This document shows positions 8,233 through 15,286 of a DNA stretch of 26,674 nt, piece after piece; the first letter of the stretch is position 1, and the number at the start of each line of letters is the position of its first letter. The DNA is from JBGZEX01 sp041846495 (GTDB lineage: Bacteria > Bacteroidota > Bacteroidia > Bacteroidales > Marinifilaceae). The notes below the pieces were generated by a model that had not been told where the DNA came from, did no database searches, and worked only from the letters and a program-made list of their open reading frames with translations. Location: contig JBGZEX010000045.1 in the NCBI GenBank assembly GCA_041846495.1, positions 1-26,674 on the forward strand, in the 5' to 3' direction. The position numbers were made by a program, and so were the translations under genes.

Positions 8233-8987
8233 TGATTAAGGTAGAAGGATTGCATAAGAGTTTCGACGGCCGGGAGGTGCTCAAGGATGTGAGTATGACT
8301 TTCGATACGGGGAAGGTCAATCTGGTGATCGGGAAAAGCGGTTCCGGAAAGACGGTTTTATTGAAAACCGTTATCGGTTTGGAGTCCATAGATAGGGGCA
8401 GCATCCTGTACGGCGACCGGGATATTACGAAGATGAATTCCGGGCAGTTGAAACAGTTGAGAAATGAAATCGGTATTCTTTTTCAGGGAGGAGCTCTTTT
8501 CGATTCATTGTCGGTAATCGATAACGTGCGTTTCCCTTTGGATATATTTTCCAAGAATACTCCCGAAGAAAATCACGAACGGGCGGTGTTTTGTCTGAGA
8601 AGAGTGAATTTGGATACGGAGGCCGACCGGCTTTTCCCTTCCGAAATAAGCGGGGGGATGAAAAAGAGGGTGGCGATAGCGCGGGCTATCGTGCTTCAGC
8701 CCCATTTCCTCTTTTGCGACGAGCCGAATTCCGGTCTGGATCCGCTTACCTCGGGGGTTATCGACCGGCTTATTATGGATATTACCCACGAATACCATAT
8801 GACGACGGTGGTCAATACTCATGACATGAATTCGGTTTTCAATATAGGAGAAAAAATATTTTTTATAGATGAGGGGAAAAAGGAATGGGAAGGGAGCAAG
8901 GAAGAACTTTTTAATGTAAAGAACGAGAAGGTGCACAACTTTTTGTTTACCTCGAAATTAATGGAAAAAATAGGGCGGGATTTATGA
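8232..8987 (+). CDS. mlaF: Lipid-transport ABC ATPase, MlaF family
   Basis: This is the cytoplasmic ATPase that powers the MlaE permease. Its 251 residues contain all ABC elements: Walker A GKSGSGKT at 34-41, Q-loop Gln85, the ABC signature in a variant form SGGMKKR at 140-146 (the M after SGG is typical of the Mla/Ttg2A subfamily), Walker B LFCDEP at 160-165, D-loop SGLDP, and the H-loop His197 in NTHDM. Start and stop overlap the neighbouring genes (TAATG and ATGA), showing a compact operon with mlaE and the DUF4296 gene. The best alternative reading is another small ABC ATPase, but the pairing with mlaE settles it. Confidence 0.93.
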   Translation: MIKVEGLHKSFDGREVLKDVSMTFDTGKVNLVIGKSGSGKTVLLKTVIGLESIDRGSILYGDRDITKMNSGQLKQLRNEIGILFQGGALFDSLSVIDNVRFPLDIFSKNTPEENHERAVFCLRRVNLDTEADRLFPSEISGGMKKRVAIARAIVLQPHFLFCDEPNSGLDPLTSGVIDRLIMDITHEYHMTTVVNTHDMNSVFNIGEKIFFIDEGKKEWEGSKEELFNVKNEKVHNFLFTSKLMEKIGRDL

Positions 8988-9778
8988 AGAAAGGTTTGGC
9001 GGTTTTATTTATATTCTTGGGGATGAGTTGCAGACATGCCCGTTTACCCCTGAATGAAAAGGAATTTTCGTCGCTTTTGATAGAGATGCATATTCTCGAT
9101 GCGACCCTGGATAAGGAGGCTCGGGATAATAAGGAGAACTACTCTTTGTATAAAAGTTTATTCGTGAAATACGGCATAGAGAAGGCGGATTTCGACAGTT
9201 GTATGCATTATTATGTGGCGGACCGGCGGATGATGAACGAGGTGTACGATGCGGTTATCGATTCTCTTAATCGTAAGATAACCCAATGTCGGCTCATATT
9301 GAAAGAACTGCGTAAAAACGATTCGCTCAATATATTCTCCGTAGGAGATACGCTTCGCTTCGATTCCTGTTACACCCATCTCCATGCTTTGAACGATAGT
9401 CTCGTTCCGGGGCTTTACAGTTTTTCGGTTACCGTGAAATTGGACTCTGCCGATAGGGGTGAGAATAACAGGATTACCTCGTATTTCCTTTCGAAATCCG
9501 GAAAGGATACTCTTAAGTTAAGGGATATATCCCTGAAACGGGATACTTTTGCCAATACGTATGAATGGACTCAGTACATAGATTCCGTCTACGATAGATT
9601 GGAGGTGATTTTTCCGGATGCGGATAAATTGTGCGAATTGAAAAAACGGAGCGGTTCGGCTTGGGATATGCGTCTCTACCGCAAGTATGCGGGGGATTCC
9701 CGGGTACGCACTTTGGAGAGAGAATTGGAAATGAGGCGTCGAGCCGATTCCCTTTTTCGTATAAGCGGGCGGAAATGA
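8984..9778 (+). CDS. DUF4296-type lipoprotein
   Basis: A 264-residue protein with a short N-terminal hydrophobic stretch ending in GMSC (Cys16), a relaxed lipobox, so probably a lipoprotein facing the periplasm. Residues about 22-105 (LNEKEFSSLLIEMHILDATL, then SLYKSLFVKYGIEKADFDSC) match the DUF4296 pattern of Bacteroidota as I know it: an alpha-helical domain of unknown function. The rest looks beta-rich (SFSVTVKLDSADRG) and ends in a charged helical tail. It overlaps mlaF by ATGA, and its own stop overlaps the next gene the same way. Co-translation with mlaEF raises the possibility of an envelope role linked to lipid transport, but the sequence gives no direct evidence of this. Confidence 0.82.
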   Translation: MKKGLAVLFIFLGMSCRHARLPLNEKEFSSLLIEMHILDATLDKEARDNKENYSLYKSLFVKYGIEKADFDSCMHYYVADRRMMNEVYDAVIDSLNRKITQCRLILKELRKNDSLNIFSVGDTLRFDSCYTHLHALNDSLVPGLYSFSVTVKLDSADRGENNRITSYFLSKSGKDTLKLRDISLKRDTFANTYEWTQYIDSVYDRLEVIFPDADKLCELKKRSGSAWDMRLYRKYAGDSRVRTLERELEMRRRADSLFRISGRK

Positions 9779-10107
9779 GGCGTATTGCATCCAATTACGT
9801 GTTTTTGCCGGGAACGGCTTTGAGTTCCGGAGTTTATGCGGAATACGACGATGTATACGGAGGATTCCGCATTGCGGCTTTCGAATCCGGATGTTGTGAA
9901 ATCGAGGGATTGGAATTTTATTCCGGTATATTGACGGATGCCCGTTTGGCCGATTTTGTCGATGAATTGAAGAAGGCTTCCGATTTGCGGGAAGCAATCG
10001 GGCGCATATATAAGGGTTTTCCCACTCCTGCGGAGAAATTGGCCGTTTTATCCGGTTGCGTAAATTTCCGGTGGGGCAAGCATGCGAAGTTCCGGATTTT
10101 GGTTTGA
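9775..10107 (+). CDS. Small protein resembling the terminal strands of an amidohydrolase, without the catalytic barrel
   Basis: Start chosen at 9775 because its ATG overlaps the DUF4296 stop (ATGA), as with the other genes of this operon; the frame is open upstream but lies inside the previous gene. The 110-residue product begins MRRIASNYVFLPG and reaches EIEGLEFYSGIL near residue 52. This resembles the N terminus of the Bacteroidota amidohydrolases (related to aminodeoxyfutalosine and cytosine deaminases) often found downstream of DUF4296 genes. There the pattern continues into GFVNAHCHLE, the metal site. Here that site and the whole barrel are missing. The last 45 residues (FPTPAEKLAVLSGCVN, then GKHAKFRIL) recall the amidohydrolase C terminus only weakly. 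Catalysis is not expected. The alternative is an unrelated small hypothetical protein. Confidence 0.7.
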   Translation: MRRIASNYVFLPGTALSSGVYAEYDDVYGGFRIAAFESGCCEIEGLEFYSGILTDARLADFVDELKKASDLREAIGRIYKGFPTPAEKLAVLSGCVNFRWGKHAKFRILV

Positions 10108-10108
10108 T

Positions 10109-10144
10109 AAAAAACGGAGAGGTTTAGATGCCTCTCCGTTTTTT
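10109..10144. terminator. Bidirectional intrinsic terminator
   Basis: A perfect inverted repeat: A6 plus CGGAGAGG (10109-10122), an 8-base loop, then CCTCTCCG plus T6 (10131-10144). The GC-rich stem has a T run on both strands, so it can end the mlaE operon on the plus strand and glyS on the minus strand. Both genes end within 20 bases of it. Confidence 0.93.
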
Positions 10145-10161
10145 AGCGGTTTTACCGGGGT

Positions 10162-11721
10162 TTATTCCGTATCGAGGGCTTTTAAAAGTTTTCCCATATC
10201 GGTATTTTCTTTTACGATGCTTTCGATGTTTTCGACGGAGATGCGTTTTTGTTCCATGGAATCCCGTTCCCTTACGGTAACGCTGCCGTCTTCGAGGGTT
10301 TGATAATCTATCGTTATGCAATAGGGCGTGCCGATGGCATCCTGGCGGCGATAGCGTCTTCCGATGGAATCCTTTTCGTCGTATTGACAGTTGAATTCGT
10401 ATCGGAGGTTACGGACGATTTTTTCGGCTACTTCGTTCAGCCCGTCTTTACGCACCAAGGGCATGACCGCAAGTTTTACGGGGGCGAGTACGGGAGGAAT
10501 CTTCATAACGGTGCGGATTGATGCCGCTCCGTTTTCTCCGGGGATTTCCTCTTCTGCGAAAGAGGCCGACAATACCTGCAGGAACATGCGGTCTAAGCCT
10601 ATGGAGGTTTCCACTACATAGGGAACATAGGATTCCCCCAATTCGTTATCGAAATACTGCAGTTTTTTTCCGGAGAATTTCTGGTGTTGCATAAGGTCGA
10701 AATCCGTACGGGAATGTATGCCCTCCACTTCTTTGAAACCGAACGGGAAGCGGTATTCTATATCGGTTGCCGCATTGGCGTAATGGGCTAATTTTTCGTG
10801 GTCGTGGTAGCGGTAGTCCTCTGTATCGAATCCCAAGTTTTTATGCCATGCCATGCGCTGCCGTTTCCAATAGTCGAACCATTGCATTTCCGTTCCGGGG
10901 CGCAGGAAGAACTGCATCTCCATCTGTTCGAATTCCCGCATTCTGAATATGAATTGACGGGCGACGATTTCGTTACGGAAAGCTTTGCCTATCTGAGCTA
11001 TCCCGAATGGAAGCTTCATGCGTCCGCTTTTTTGTACGTTCAGGAAATTGACGAATATTCCCTGGGCGGTTTCCGGACGCAGGTATACTTTGTCCGCTCC
11101 TTCGGCCGTGGACCCCATTTCCGTGGAAAACATGAGATTGAACTGCCGGACCTCCGTCCAGTTGAGCGTACCGGATACGGGACATGTAATCTTGCAGTCT
11201 ACGATGATGTCGCGTAAGGCTTTGAGATCGTTTGCGTTAAGGGCTTCCGTAAGGCGATGCCTCACGGAAGCGATTTCTTGCTTGAGACGCAATACGTTGG
11301 GATTGGTGGCCGAAAACATTTTTTCGTCGAATTTCTCTTTAAACTTTTTGGCCGCTTTGGTTATCTCTTTGGATATCTTATCTTCGAGCTTGGCGATAAA
11401 GTCTTCGATGAGCACGTCCGCCCGATAGCGTTTTTTCGAATCCTTGTTGTCGATTAAAGGGTCGTTGAAAGCTCCCACATGCCCGGATGCTTTCCATATA
11501 TCGGGATGCATGAATATGGCCGAATCGATTCCCACGATGTTTTCGTGGAGACGGACCATAGCCTCCCACCAGTATCTTTTGATGTTGTTTTTCAATTCGA
11601 CTCCGTATTCGCCGTAATCGTATACGGCAGCCAATCCGTCGTAGATTTCCGATGAAGGAAAAACGAAACCGTATTCTTTGGCATGAGATACGATTTTTTT
11701 CAATAAATCTTCGTTTGCCAT
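10162..11721 (-). CDS. glyS: Glycine--tRNA ligase, single-chain (alpha2) type
   Basis: Charges tRNA-Gly. This is the eukaryote/archaea-like single-chain class II enzyme, not the bacterial alpha2beta2 form (GlyQ/GlyS). Visible features are an N-terminal YGFVFPSSEIYDGLAAVYDY, the ETAQGIF box at residues 217-223, motif 2 (GKAFRNEI at 245-252 through FRMREFEQMEMQFF), and motif 3 with ETSIGLDRMFLQVL. A C-terminal anticodon-binding domain begins around KLAVMPLVRKDGL and includes GRRYRRQDAIGTPYCITID. At 519 residues it is the normal length for the group. It lies 35 bases downstream of the phosphate transporter gene on the same strand and ends at the shared terminator. The symbol glyQS is also used for this form. 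Confidence 0.95.
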   Translation of the reverse strand: MANEDLLKKIVSHAKEYGFVFPSSEIYDGLAAVYDYGEYGVELKNNIKRYWWEAMVRLHENIVGIDSAIFMHPDIWKASGHVGAFNDPLIDNKDSKKRYRADVLIEDFIAKLEDKISKEITKAAKKFKEKFDEKMFSATNPNVLRLKQEIASVRHRLTEALNANDLKALRDIIVDCKITCPVSGTLNWTEVRQFNLMFSTEMGSTAEGADKVYLRPETAQGIFVNFLNVQKSGRMKLPFGIAQIGKAFRNEIVARQFIFRMREFEQMEMQFFLRPGTEMQWFDYWKRQRMAWHKNLGFDTEDYRYHDHEKLAHYANAATDIEYRFPFGFKEVEGIHSRTDFDLMQHQKFSGKKLQYFDNELGESYVPYVVETSIGLDRMFLQVLSASFAEEEIPGENGAASIRTVMKIPPVLAPVKLAVMPLVRKDGLNEVAEKIVRNLRYEFNCQYDEKDSIGRRYRRQDAIGTPYCITIDYQTLEDGSVTVRERDSMEQKRISVENIESIVKENTDMGKLLKALDTE

Positions 11722-11756
11722 ATTTGTTTTAATAAGTATTCGATTTTAGGGAAGAT

Positions 11757-13457
11757 TCAAATATCCGTAATGCCGACTTCTTTTATGGCCTCGGTTACAT
11801 TGATGATATAATCTCCCAATTTTTCGCAATCTCCCAATATGTCCATATATATGATACCTGTGGGATAGTCGTATTTTTTCTCTTCTATAGCGGAGAGATG
11901 TTCCTGTTGTTGGATGGTGTGGACGTTGTCGATGGCTCTTTCCATCTCGTAGGCTTTTTTGGTATTCACGCCTTTGTATTCCGAAGCCAGATTGGTGCAC
12001 ATGACATCGAGCGCTTCTTCGACGATATCGAACATATTTTTTATTTTATTGTTCTGGCTTTCGGAAAAACTCACGTTTTGTTCGAATTTTCTTCCGAAAG
12101 CTTTGGCGATATTCAAAGAAGAATCCGCAATGCTCTCGATTTCCGAAACGATTTTATACATGGCGCGCAGGCGTTGAGAGTTTTCGGTAGTCAGTTTGGA
12201 TTCCGCCACTTGGGTCAGATAGTCGGCGATTTTCACTTCCACTTCATCGCTTTTGTCTTCGAGTTTTGTGATTTTCGGGAATTCTTTTTCAAAATCTTTG
12301 GCATTGTAGTCGATGAGGGCGGTAACGCGCAGGAACATGGATTTCGTATTTCTCGCATAGAGGGCGATTTCCTGCTGGGCTTGGAAGAGGGAGGCGTCCG
12401 GGGTGGAGAGAAGACCGATTTTAATATGCTTGAGCATGAACTCGTCAGCCGTTTGTCCTTCTTTCGCCGGAATGATAAGGGTGACGAGTTTGGCGATATG
12501 TTTCGAGAATCCGATAAGGAAAAGCATGTTCACGATATTGAATACCGAATGAAAGAGAGCTAATGCCATGGGAATGGCGGCTGTGGATTCCATGGGATTT
12601 CCGATATTGATTTCTATGCAGAGCCGGGTAACGAGTTGCAGGAATAGGGGGAATATGGAGATCACCCATACGACACCGAAAACATTGAACAGAAAATGTG
12701 CGAATGCCGCCCGTTTGGCTGTGGTATTCGCTACGAGCGCAGCCAGGTTGGCCGTTATGGTAGTACCTATGTTTTCTCCCAATACCATGGCGGCGGCGAT
12801 GTCGAAACTTATCAGTCCGCGGGCACACATGATGAGGGTGAGGGCTACCGTCGCCGAGGAAGATTGTATGATGACGGTGAGGACCGTGCCTATCAAGAGG
12901 AAGAGAAGATAGGAGCCGTACCCCATGTCGGTATAATTTTGAAGGAAGGTAAAGAGTTCCGGATGTTGATGAAGGTCGGGAACGGAGTTTTTCAAAAATT
13001 CCAATCCTATGAATAAAAGCCCGAAGCCCATAACCAATTCCCCCCAGTTCTTACGGGAACGTTTGGCCGAGAAAAGAATGGGGAGAGAGAGGCCGATAAG
13101 GGGAAGGGAAATTTCCGCCATGCTGACTTTGAATCCCAATATCGAAATCAGCCATGCGGTAATCGTAGTTCCTATGTTGGAGCCCATAATCACTCCTATG
13201 GATTGAACCAAAGTCAGAAGTCCCGCATTTACGAAACTTACGATCATGACTGTCGTAGCCGAAGAGCTTTGGATGATGGTCGTAATCAATATTCCGGTAA
13301 GTACGCCTGCAATTCTGTTGGAAGTCATGGCCGCAAGTATTTTCCGCATATTGTTGCCCGCTACTTTTTGCAGGGCTTCGCTCATGAGTTTCATGCCGTA
13401 TAAAAATACGCAAAGCGAACCGATAAGCTTGAGAAAATCGACAATGCCGTAATTCAT
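11757..13457 (-). CDS. Na/Pi cotransporter with C-terminal PhoU-like domain
   Basis: A 566-residue inner-membrane protein. Its first 320 residues contain two copies of the Na/Pi-cotransporter repeat with the QSSSAT motif: TTIIQSSSATTVMIVSFVNA near residue 60 and VIIQSSSATVALTL near residue 195. GSNIGTT and GENIGTT follow the first and second repeats. The cytoplasmic C terminus (about 350-560) is helical and resembles a PhoU domain (ALIDYNAKDFEKEF, MYKIVSEIESIADSSLNIAK). This is the NptA/YjbB architecture. Family members move phosphate with sodium, in some cases outward. No other pst/pho genes are nearby. A -7 box at 13489-13496 on this strand gives it its own promoter, divergent from pdxS. 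Confidence 0.92.
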   Translation of the reverse strand: MNYGIVDFLKLIGSLCVFLYGMKLMSEALQKVAGNNMRKILAAMTSNRIAGVLTGILITTIIQSSSATTVMIVSFVNAGLLTLVQSIGVIMGSNIGTTITAWLISILGFKVSMAEISLPLIGLSLPILFSAKRSRKNWGELVMGFGLLFIGLEFLKNSVPDLHQHPELFTFLQNYTDMGYGSYLLFLLIGTVLTVIIQSSSATVALTLIMCARGLISFDIAAAMVLGENIGTTITANLAALVANTTAKRAAFAHFLFNVFGVVWVISIFPLFLQLVTRLCIEINIGNPMESTAAIPMALALFHSVFNIVNMLFLIGFSKHIAKLVTLIIPAKEGQTADEFMLKHIKIGLLSTPDASLFQAQQEIALYARNTKSMFLRVTALIDYNAKDFEKEFPKITKLEDKSDEVEVKIADYLTQVAESKLTTENSQRLRAMYKIVSEIESIADSSLNIAKAFGRKFEQNVSFSESQNNKIKNMFDIVEEALDVMCTNLASEYKGVNTKKAYEMERAIDNVHTIQQQEHLSAIEEKKYDYPTGIIYMDILGDCEKLGDYIINVTEAIKEVGITDI

Positions 13458-13488
13458 AGTCCGTTTATAGAATTTTGTAATTGTGTTG

Positions 13489-13496
13489 CAAAATTA
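13489..13496 (-). promoter_or_regulatory. Candidate -7 box for the Na/Pi cotransporter gene
   Basis: On the minus strand this reads TAATTTTG, an exact TAnnTTTG match, 31 bases upstream of the ATG at 13457. It shares the 253-base divergent gap 13458-13710 with the pdxS promoter. No clear -33 element. Confidence 0.5.
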
Positions 13497-13639
13497 GCAT
13501 TTAGTTTAATAAAACGAAACTCTGATGATTTTTTAATTGTGAGAATTATTAAATGTTGATAGATAGAGGGTTGTTCTTGTACGATGTTTTTACATATGCG
13601 ATTTATATGATTTATGTGCATATAAATAATATTAAGACG

Positions 13640-13647
13640 TATATTTG
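13640..13647 (+). promoter_or_regulatory. Candidate -7 box for pdxS
   Basis: TATATTTG fits TAnnTTTG exactly. Transcription would start near 13654, leaving a leader of about 57 bases before the pdxS ATG. The leader contains a 19-base palindrome at 13669-13687. No TTG at normal -33 spacing. Confidence 0.55.
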
Positions 13648-13668
13648 TACGGGAATTCGAAGACTTTC

Positions 13669-13687
13669 CGTAATTTTTAAAATTACG
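13669..13687. repeat. 19-base palindrome in the pdxS leader (possible operator)
   Basis: CGTAATTTT-T-AAAATTACG: two perfect 9-base arms around a single T. It sits about 15 bases after the predicted transcription start and 23 bases before the pdxS ATG. It has the size and symmetry of a site for a dimeric repressor. The arms are AT-rich and a hairpin would need some central bases as loop, so protein binding seems likelier than an RNA function. No regulator gene is adjacent. Confidence 0.5.
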
Positions 13688-13710
13688 ATAAAAAATAATT
13701 TAAAATTGCT

Positions 13711-14580
13711 ATGAAGAAATACGAAAAAAACAAAGATCTCGCCCAAAAGCTTAAGGGCGGCGTGATTATGGATGTAACGAATGCGGAGCAGGCGAAATTG
13801 GCTGAAGAAGCGGGAGCTTGTGCCGTAATGGCTTTGGAAAGAGTGCCGTCGGATATCCGGCGTGACGGCGGTGTCGCCCGTATGTCCGATCCTTATATGA
13901 TTCGGGAGATTCAAAAAGCGGTTTCCATACCTGTAATGGCTAAAGTACGTATCGGCCATTTCGTAGAAGCTCAAATATTGGAGGCTATCGGTATAGATTT
14001 TATTGACGAAAGCGAAGTGTTGACCCCTGCAGACGAACGGTATCATGTGGAAAAATCCGCTTTTAAAGTGCCTTTCGTATGCGGCGCCCGCAATTTGGGA
14101 GAGGCTTTGCGCAGAATAGGCGAAGGTGCGGCTATGATTCGTACGAAAGGAGAAGCCGGGACGGGTAATGTGGTGGAAGCCGTTACCCATATGAGACAGA
14201 TTACGGAGGATATGAGGAGGGTGCAAAGAGCTCTTCCCGAGGAATTGATGACTATAGCCAAGGAATTGGGTGCTCCTTACGAATTGGTGAAATACGTCCA
14301 TGAAAACGGAAAACTTCCCGTAGTCAATTTTGCCGCAGGAGGTATTGCAACGCCCGCAGATGCCGCATTGATGATGCAGTTGGGCTCCGAAGGCGTATTC
14401 GTAGGTTCCGGAATTTTCAAATCGGGAGATCCCGCAAAACGTGCCCGTGCCATCGTTCAGGCCGTAGCTGCTTATAAAGACCCGCTTAAACTGGCGGAAT
14501 TGTCGGAAAACTTGGGTCCCGCCATGTCCGGACTCGAAATAGATACCTTGGAAAACAAATATTCCGACAGAGGGTGGTAA
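13711..14580 (+). CDS. pdxS: Pyridoxal 5'-phosphate synthase, lyase subunit PdxS
   Basis: PdxS condenses ribose 5-phosphate, glyceraldehyde 3-phosphate and ammonia to make PLP (DXP-independent route). This 289-residue (beta/alpha)8 barrel has the catalytic residues in place: Asp21 in GGVIMDV, Lys78 in MAKVRIGH (Schiff base to ribose phosphate) and Lys146 in IRTKGEAGTGN (second imine), numbered three lower than in Bacillus subtilis. The phosphate-binding GGIATPADAALMMQLGSEGV and FVGSGIF motifs are present. It is therefore expected to be active. The glutaminase partner pdxT, usually directly downstream, is absent: the next gene, eight bases away, is an AlkD-like protein. Ammonia must come from a PdxT encoded elsewhere or from free ammonium. 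Confidence 0.96.
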   Translation: MKKYEKNKDLAQKLKGGVIMDVTNAEQAKLAEEAGACAVMALERVPSDIRRDGGVARMSDPYMIREIQKAVSIPVMAKVRIGHFVEAQILEAIGIDFIDESEVLTPADERYHVEKSAFKVPFVCGARNLGEALRRIGEGAAMIRTKGEAGTGNVVEAVTHMRQITEDMRRVQRALPEELMTIAKELGAPYELVKYVHENGKLPVVNFAAGGIATPADAALMMQLGSEGVFVGSGIFKSGDPAKRARAIVQAVAAYKDPLKLAELSENLGPAMSGLEIDTLENKYSDRGW

Positions 14581-14588
14581 ACGCATAA

Positions 14589-15146
14589 ATGGAAAGATAT
14601 TTTTATATCGACAAAAAGACAAAAGATTTATTCGAAATCGTAGAAGCCCGTATCCGCCGTTTGCAGAATTGGGGAAGTGTGGAAAGCATAAGACATATGG
14701 GGTGTGCGGTAGAGCGGCAGGTAGGAGCTTCTTACGTTTCGTTGAAAGAGTTGGCCGAATGTTTTTCTCCGGATTTGAAATTGTCCGTTTTGTTGTGGCG
14801 GACCGGAAGACGGGAAGAACAGATTCTGGCCGCTTTTCTTTTACCCCTTTCCGTATCTCCGTCGGAAGTGGAGGAGTTTTTCTCCGGTTGTATAAGTTAT
14901 GAGATTGCGGAATATTTCGGATCCCTTTATATTTCGAAACGTTGCGACCTTAAAGATTATTTTATCCCTCGATGGGCTTCGGTCCGGCAGCATCCGTTTA
15001 AGCAAACGGCCGTTTTGACGGGGGCGGCAAAATATAAAATGCAAAATCCCGAAGACGAATCGATATCCGGTTTTTTTGTTGAAGTGTCGAATGTCGATTA
15101 TGAGGATGAATACGTAAAAATAGTGGCGGCTCGTTATAAGATGTAG
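14589..15146 (+). CDS. AlkD-like HEAT-repeat protein
   Basis: A 185-residue, mainly helical protein. The stretch VERQVGASYVSLKELAECFS with LSVLLWRTGRREEQILAAFL after it follows the AlkD pattern (G.p...lr.lak......la..LW..g.hE.rllA..l), so it probably belongs to the DNA alkylation repair (AlkD/ALR) superfamily. The later segments differ. Where AlkD has a Trp-Asp pair the sequence reads SYEIAEYFG, and where it has the RRaa helix the sequence reads HPFKQTAVLTG. So the residues used for base excision in AlkD do not appear conserved, and glycosylase activity is doubtful. It is shorter than the usual 220-240 residues. It follows pdxS by eight bases and is probably co-transcribed. Family call moderate, function unknown. 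Confidence 0.7.
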   Translation: MERYFYIDKKTKDLFEIVEARIRRLQNWGSVESIRHMGCAVERQVGASYVSLKELAECFSPDLKLSVLLWRTGRREEQILAAFLLPLSVSPSEVEEFFSGCISYEIAEYFGSLYISKRCDLKDYFIPRWASVRQHPFKQTAVLTGAAKYKMQNPEDESISGFFVEVSNVDYEDEYVKIVAARYKM

Positions 15147-15237
15147 GGAGCGGGAAACGCTATCTTTTTGCCTCGAGATTGAGCGATAAAATTGAAATTT
15201 TGTAAGATAGAACGATTAAAAATTACATCTTTTTTTC

Positions 15238-15245
15238 TATATTTG
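15238..15245 (+). promoter_or_regulatory. Candidate -7 box for pckA
   Basis: TATATTTG, an exact TAnnTTTG match, 41 bases before the pckA ATG, in the 140-base gap after the AlkD-like gene. A long T run lies just upstream. No -33 element at normal spacing and no strong terminator for the preceding gene in the gap. Confidence 0.55.
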
Positions 15246-15286
15246 CAAGAATGCGGTACGATGTATTAACTAATTAAGCATATACT

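Noticed and set aside
9631..9774. Upstream start for the small amidohydrolase-like gene
   Set aside because: The extra 48 codons lie wholly inside the DUF4296 gene in another frame; the ATGA overlap at 9775 fits the operon pattern and the amidohydrolase-like N terminus.
15150..15175. Terminator after the AlkD-like gene
   Set aside because: The only candidate stem (AGCG/CGCT) is four pairs long and the T run is offset; too weak to call.
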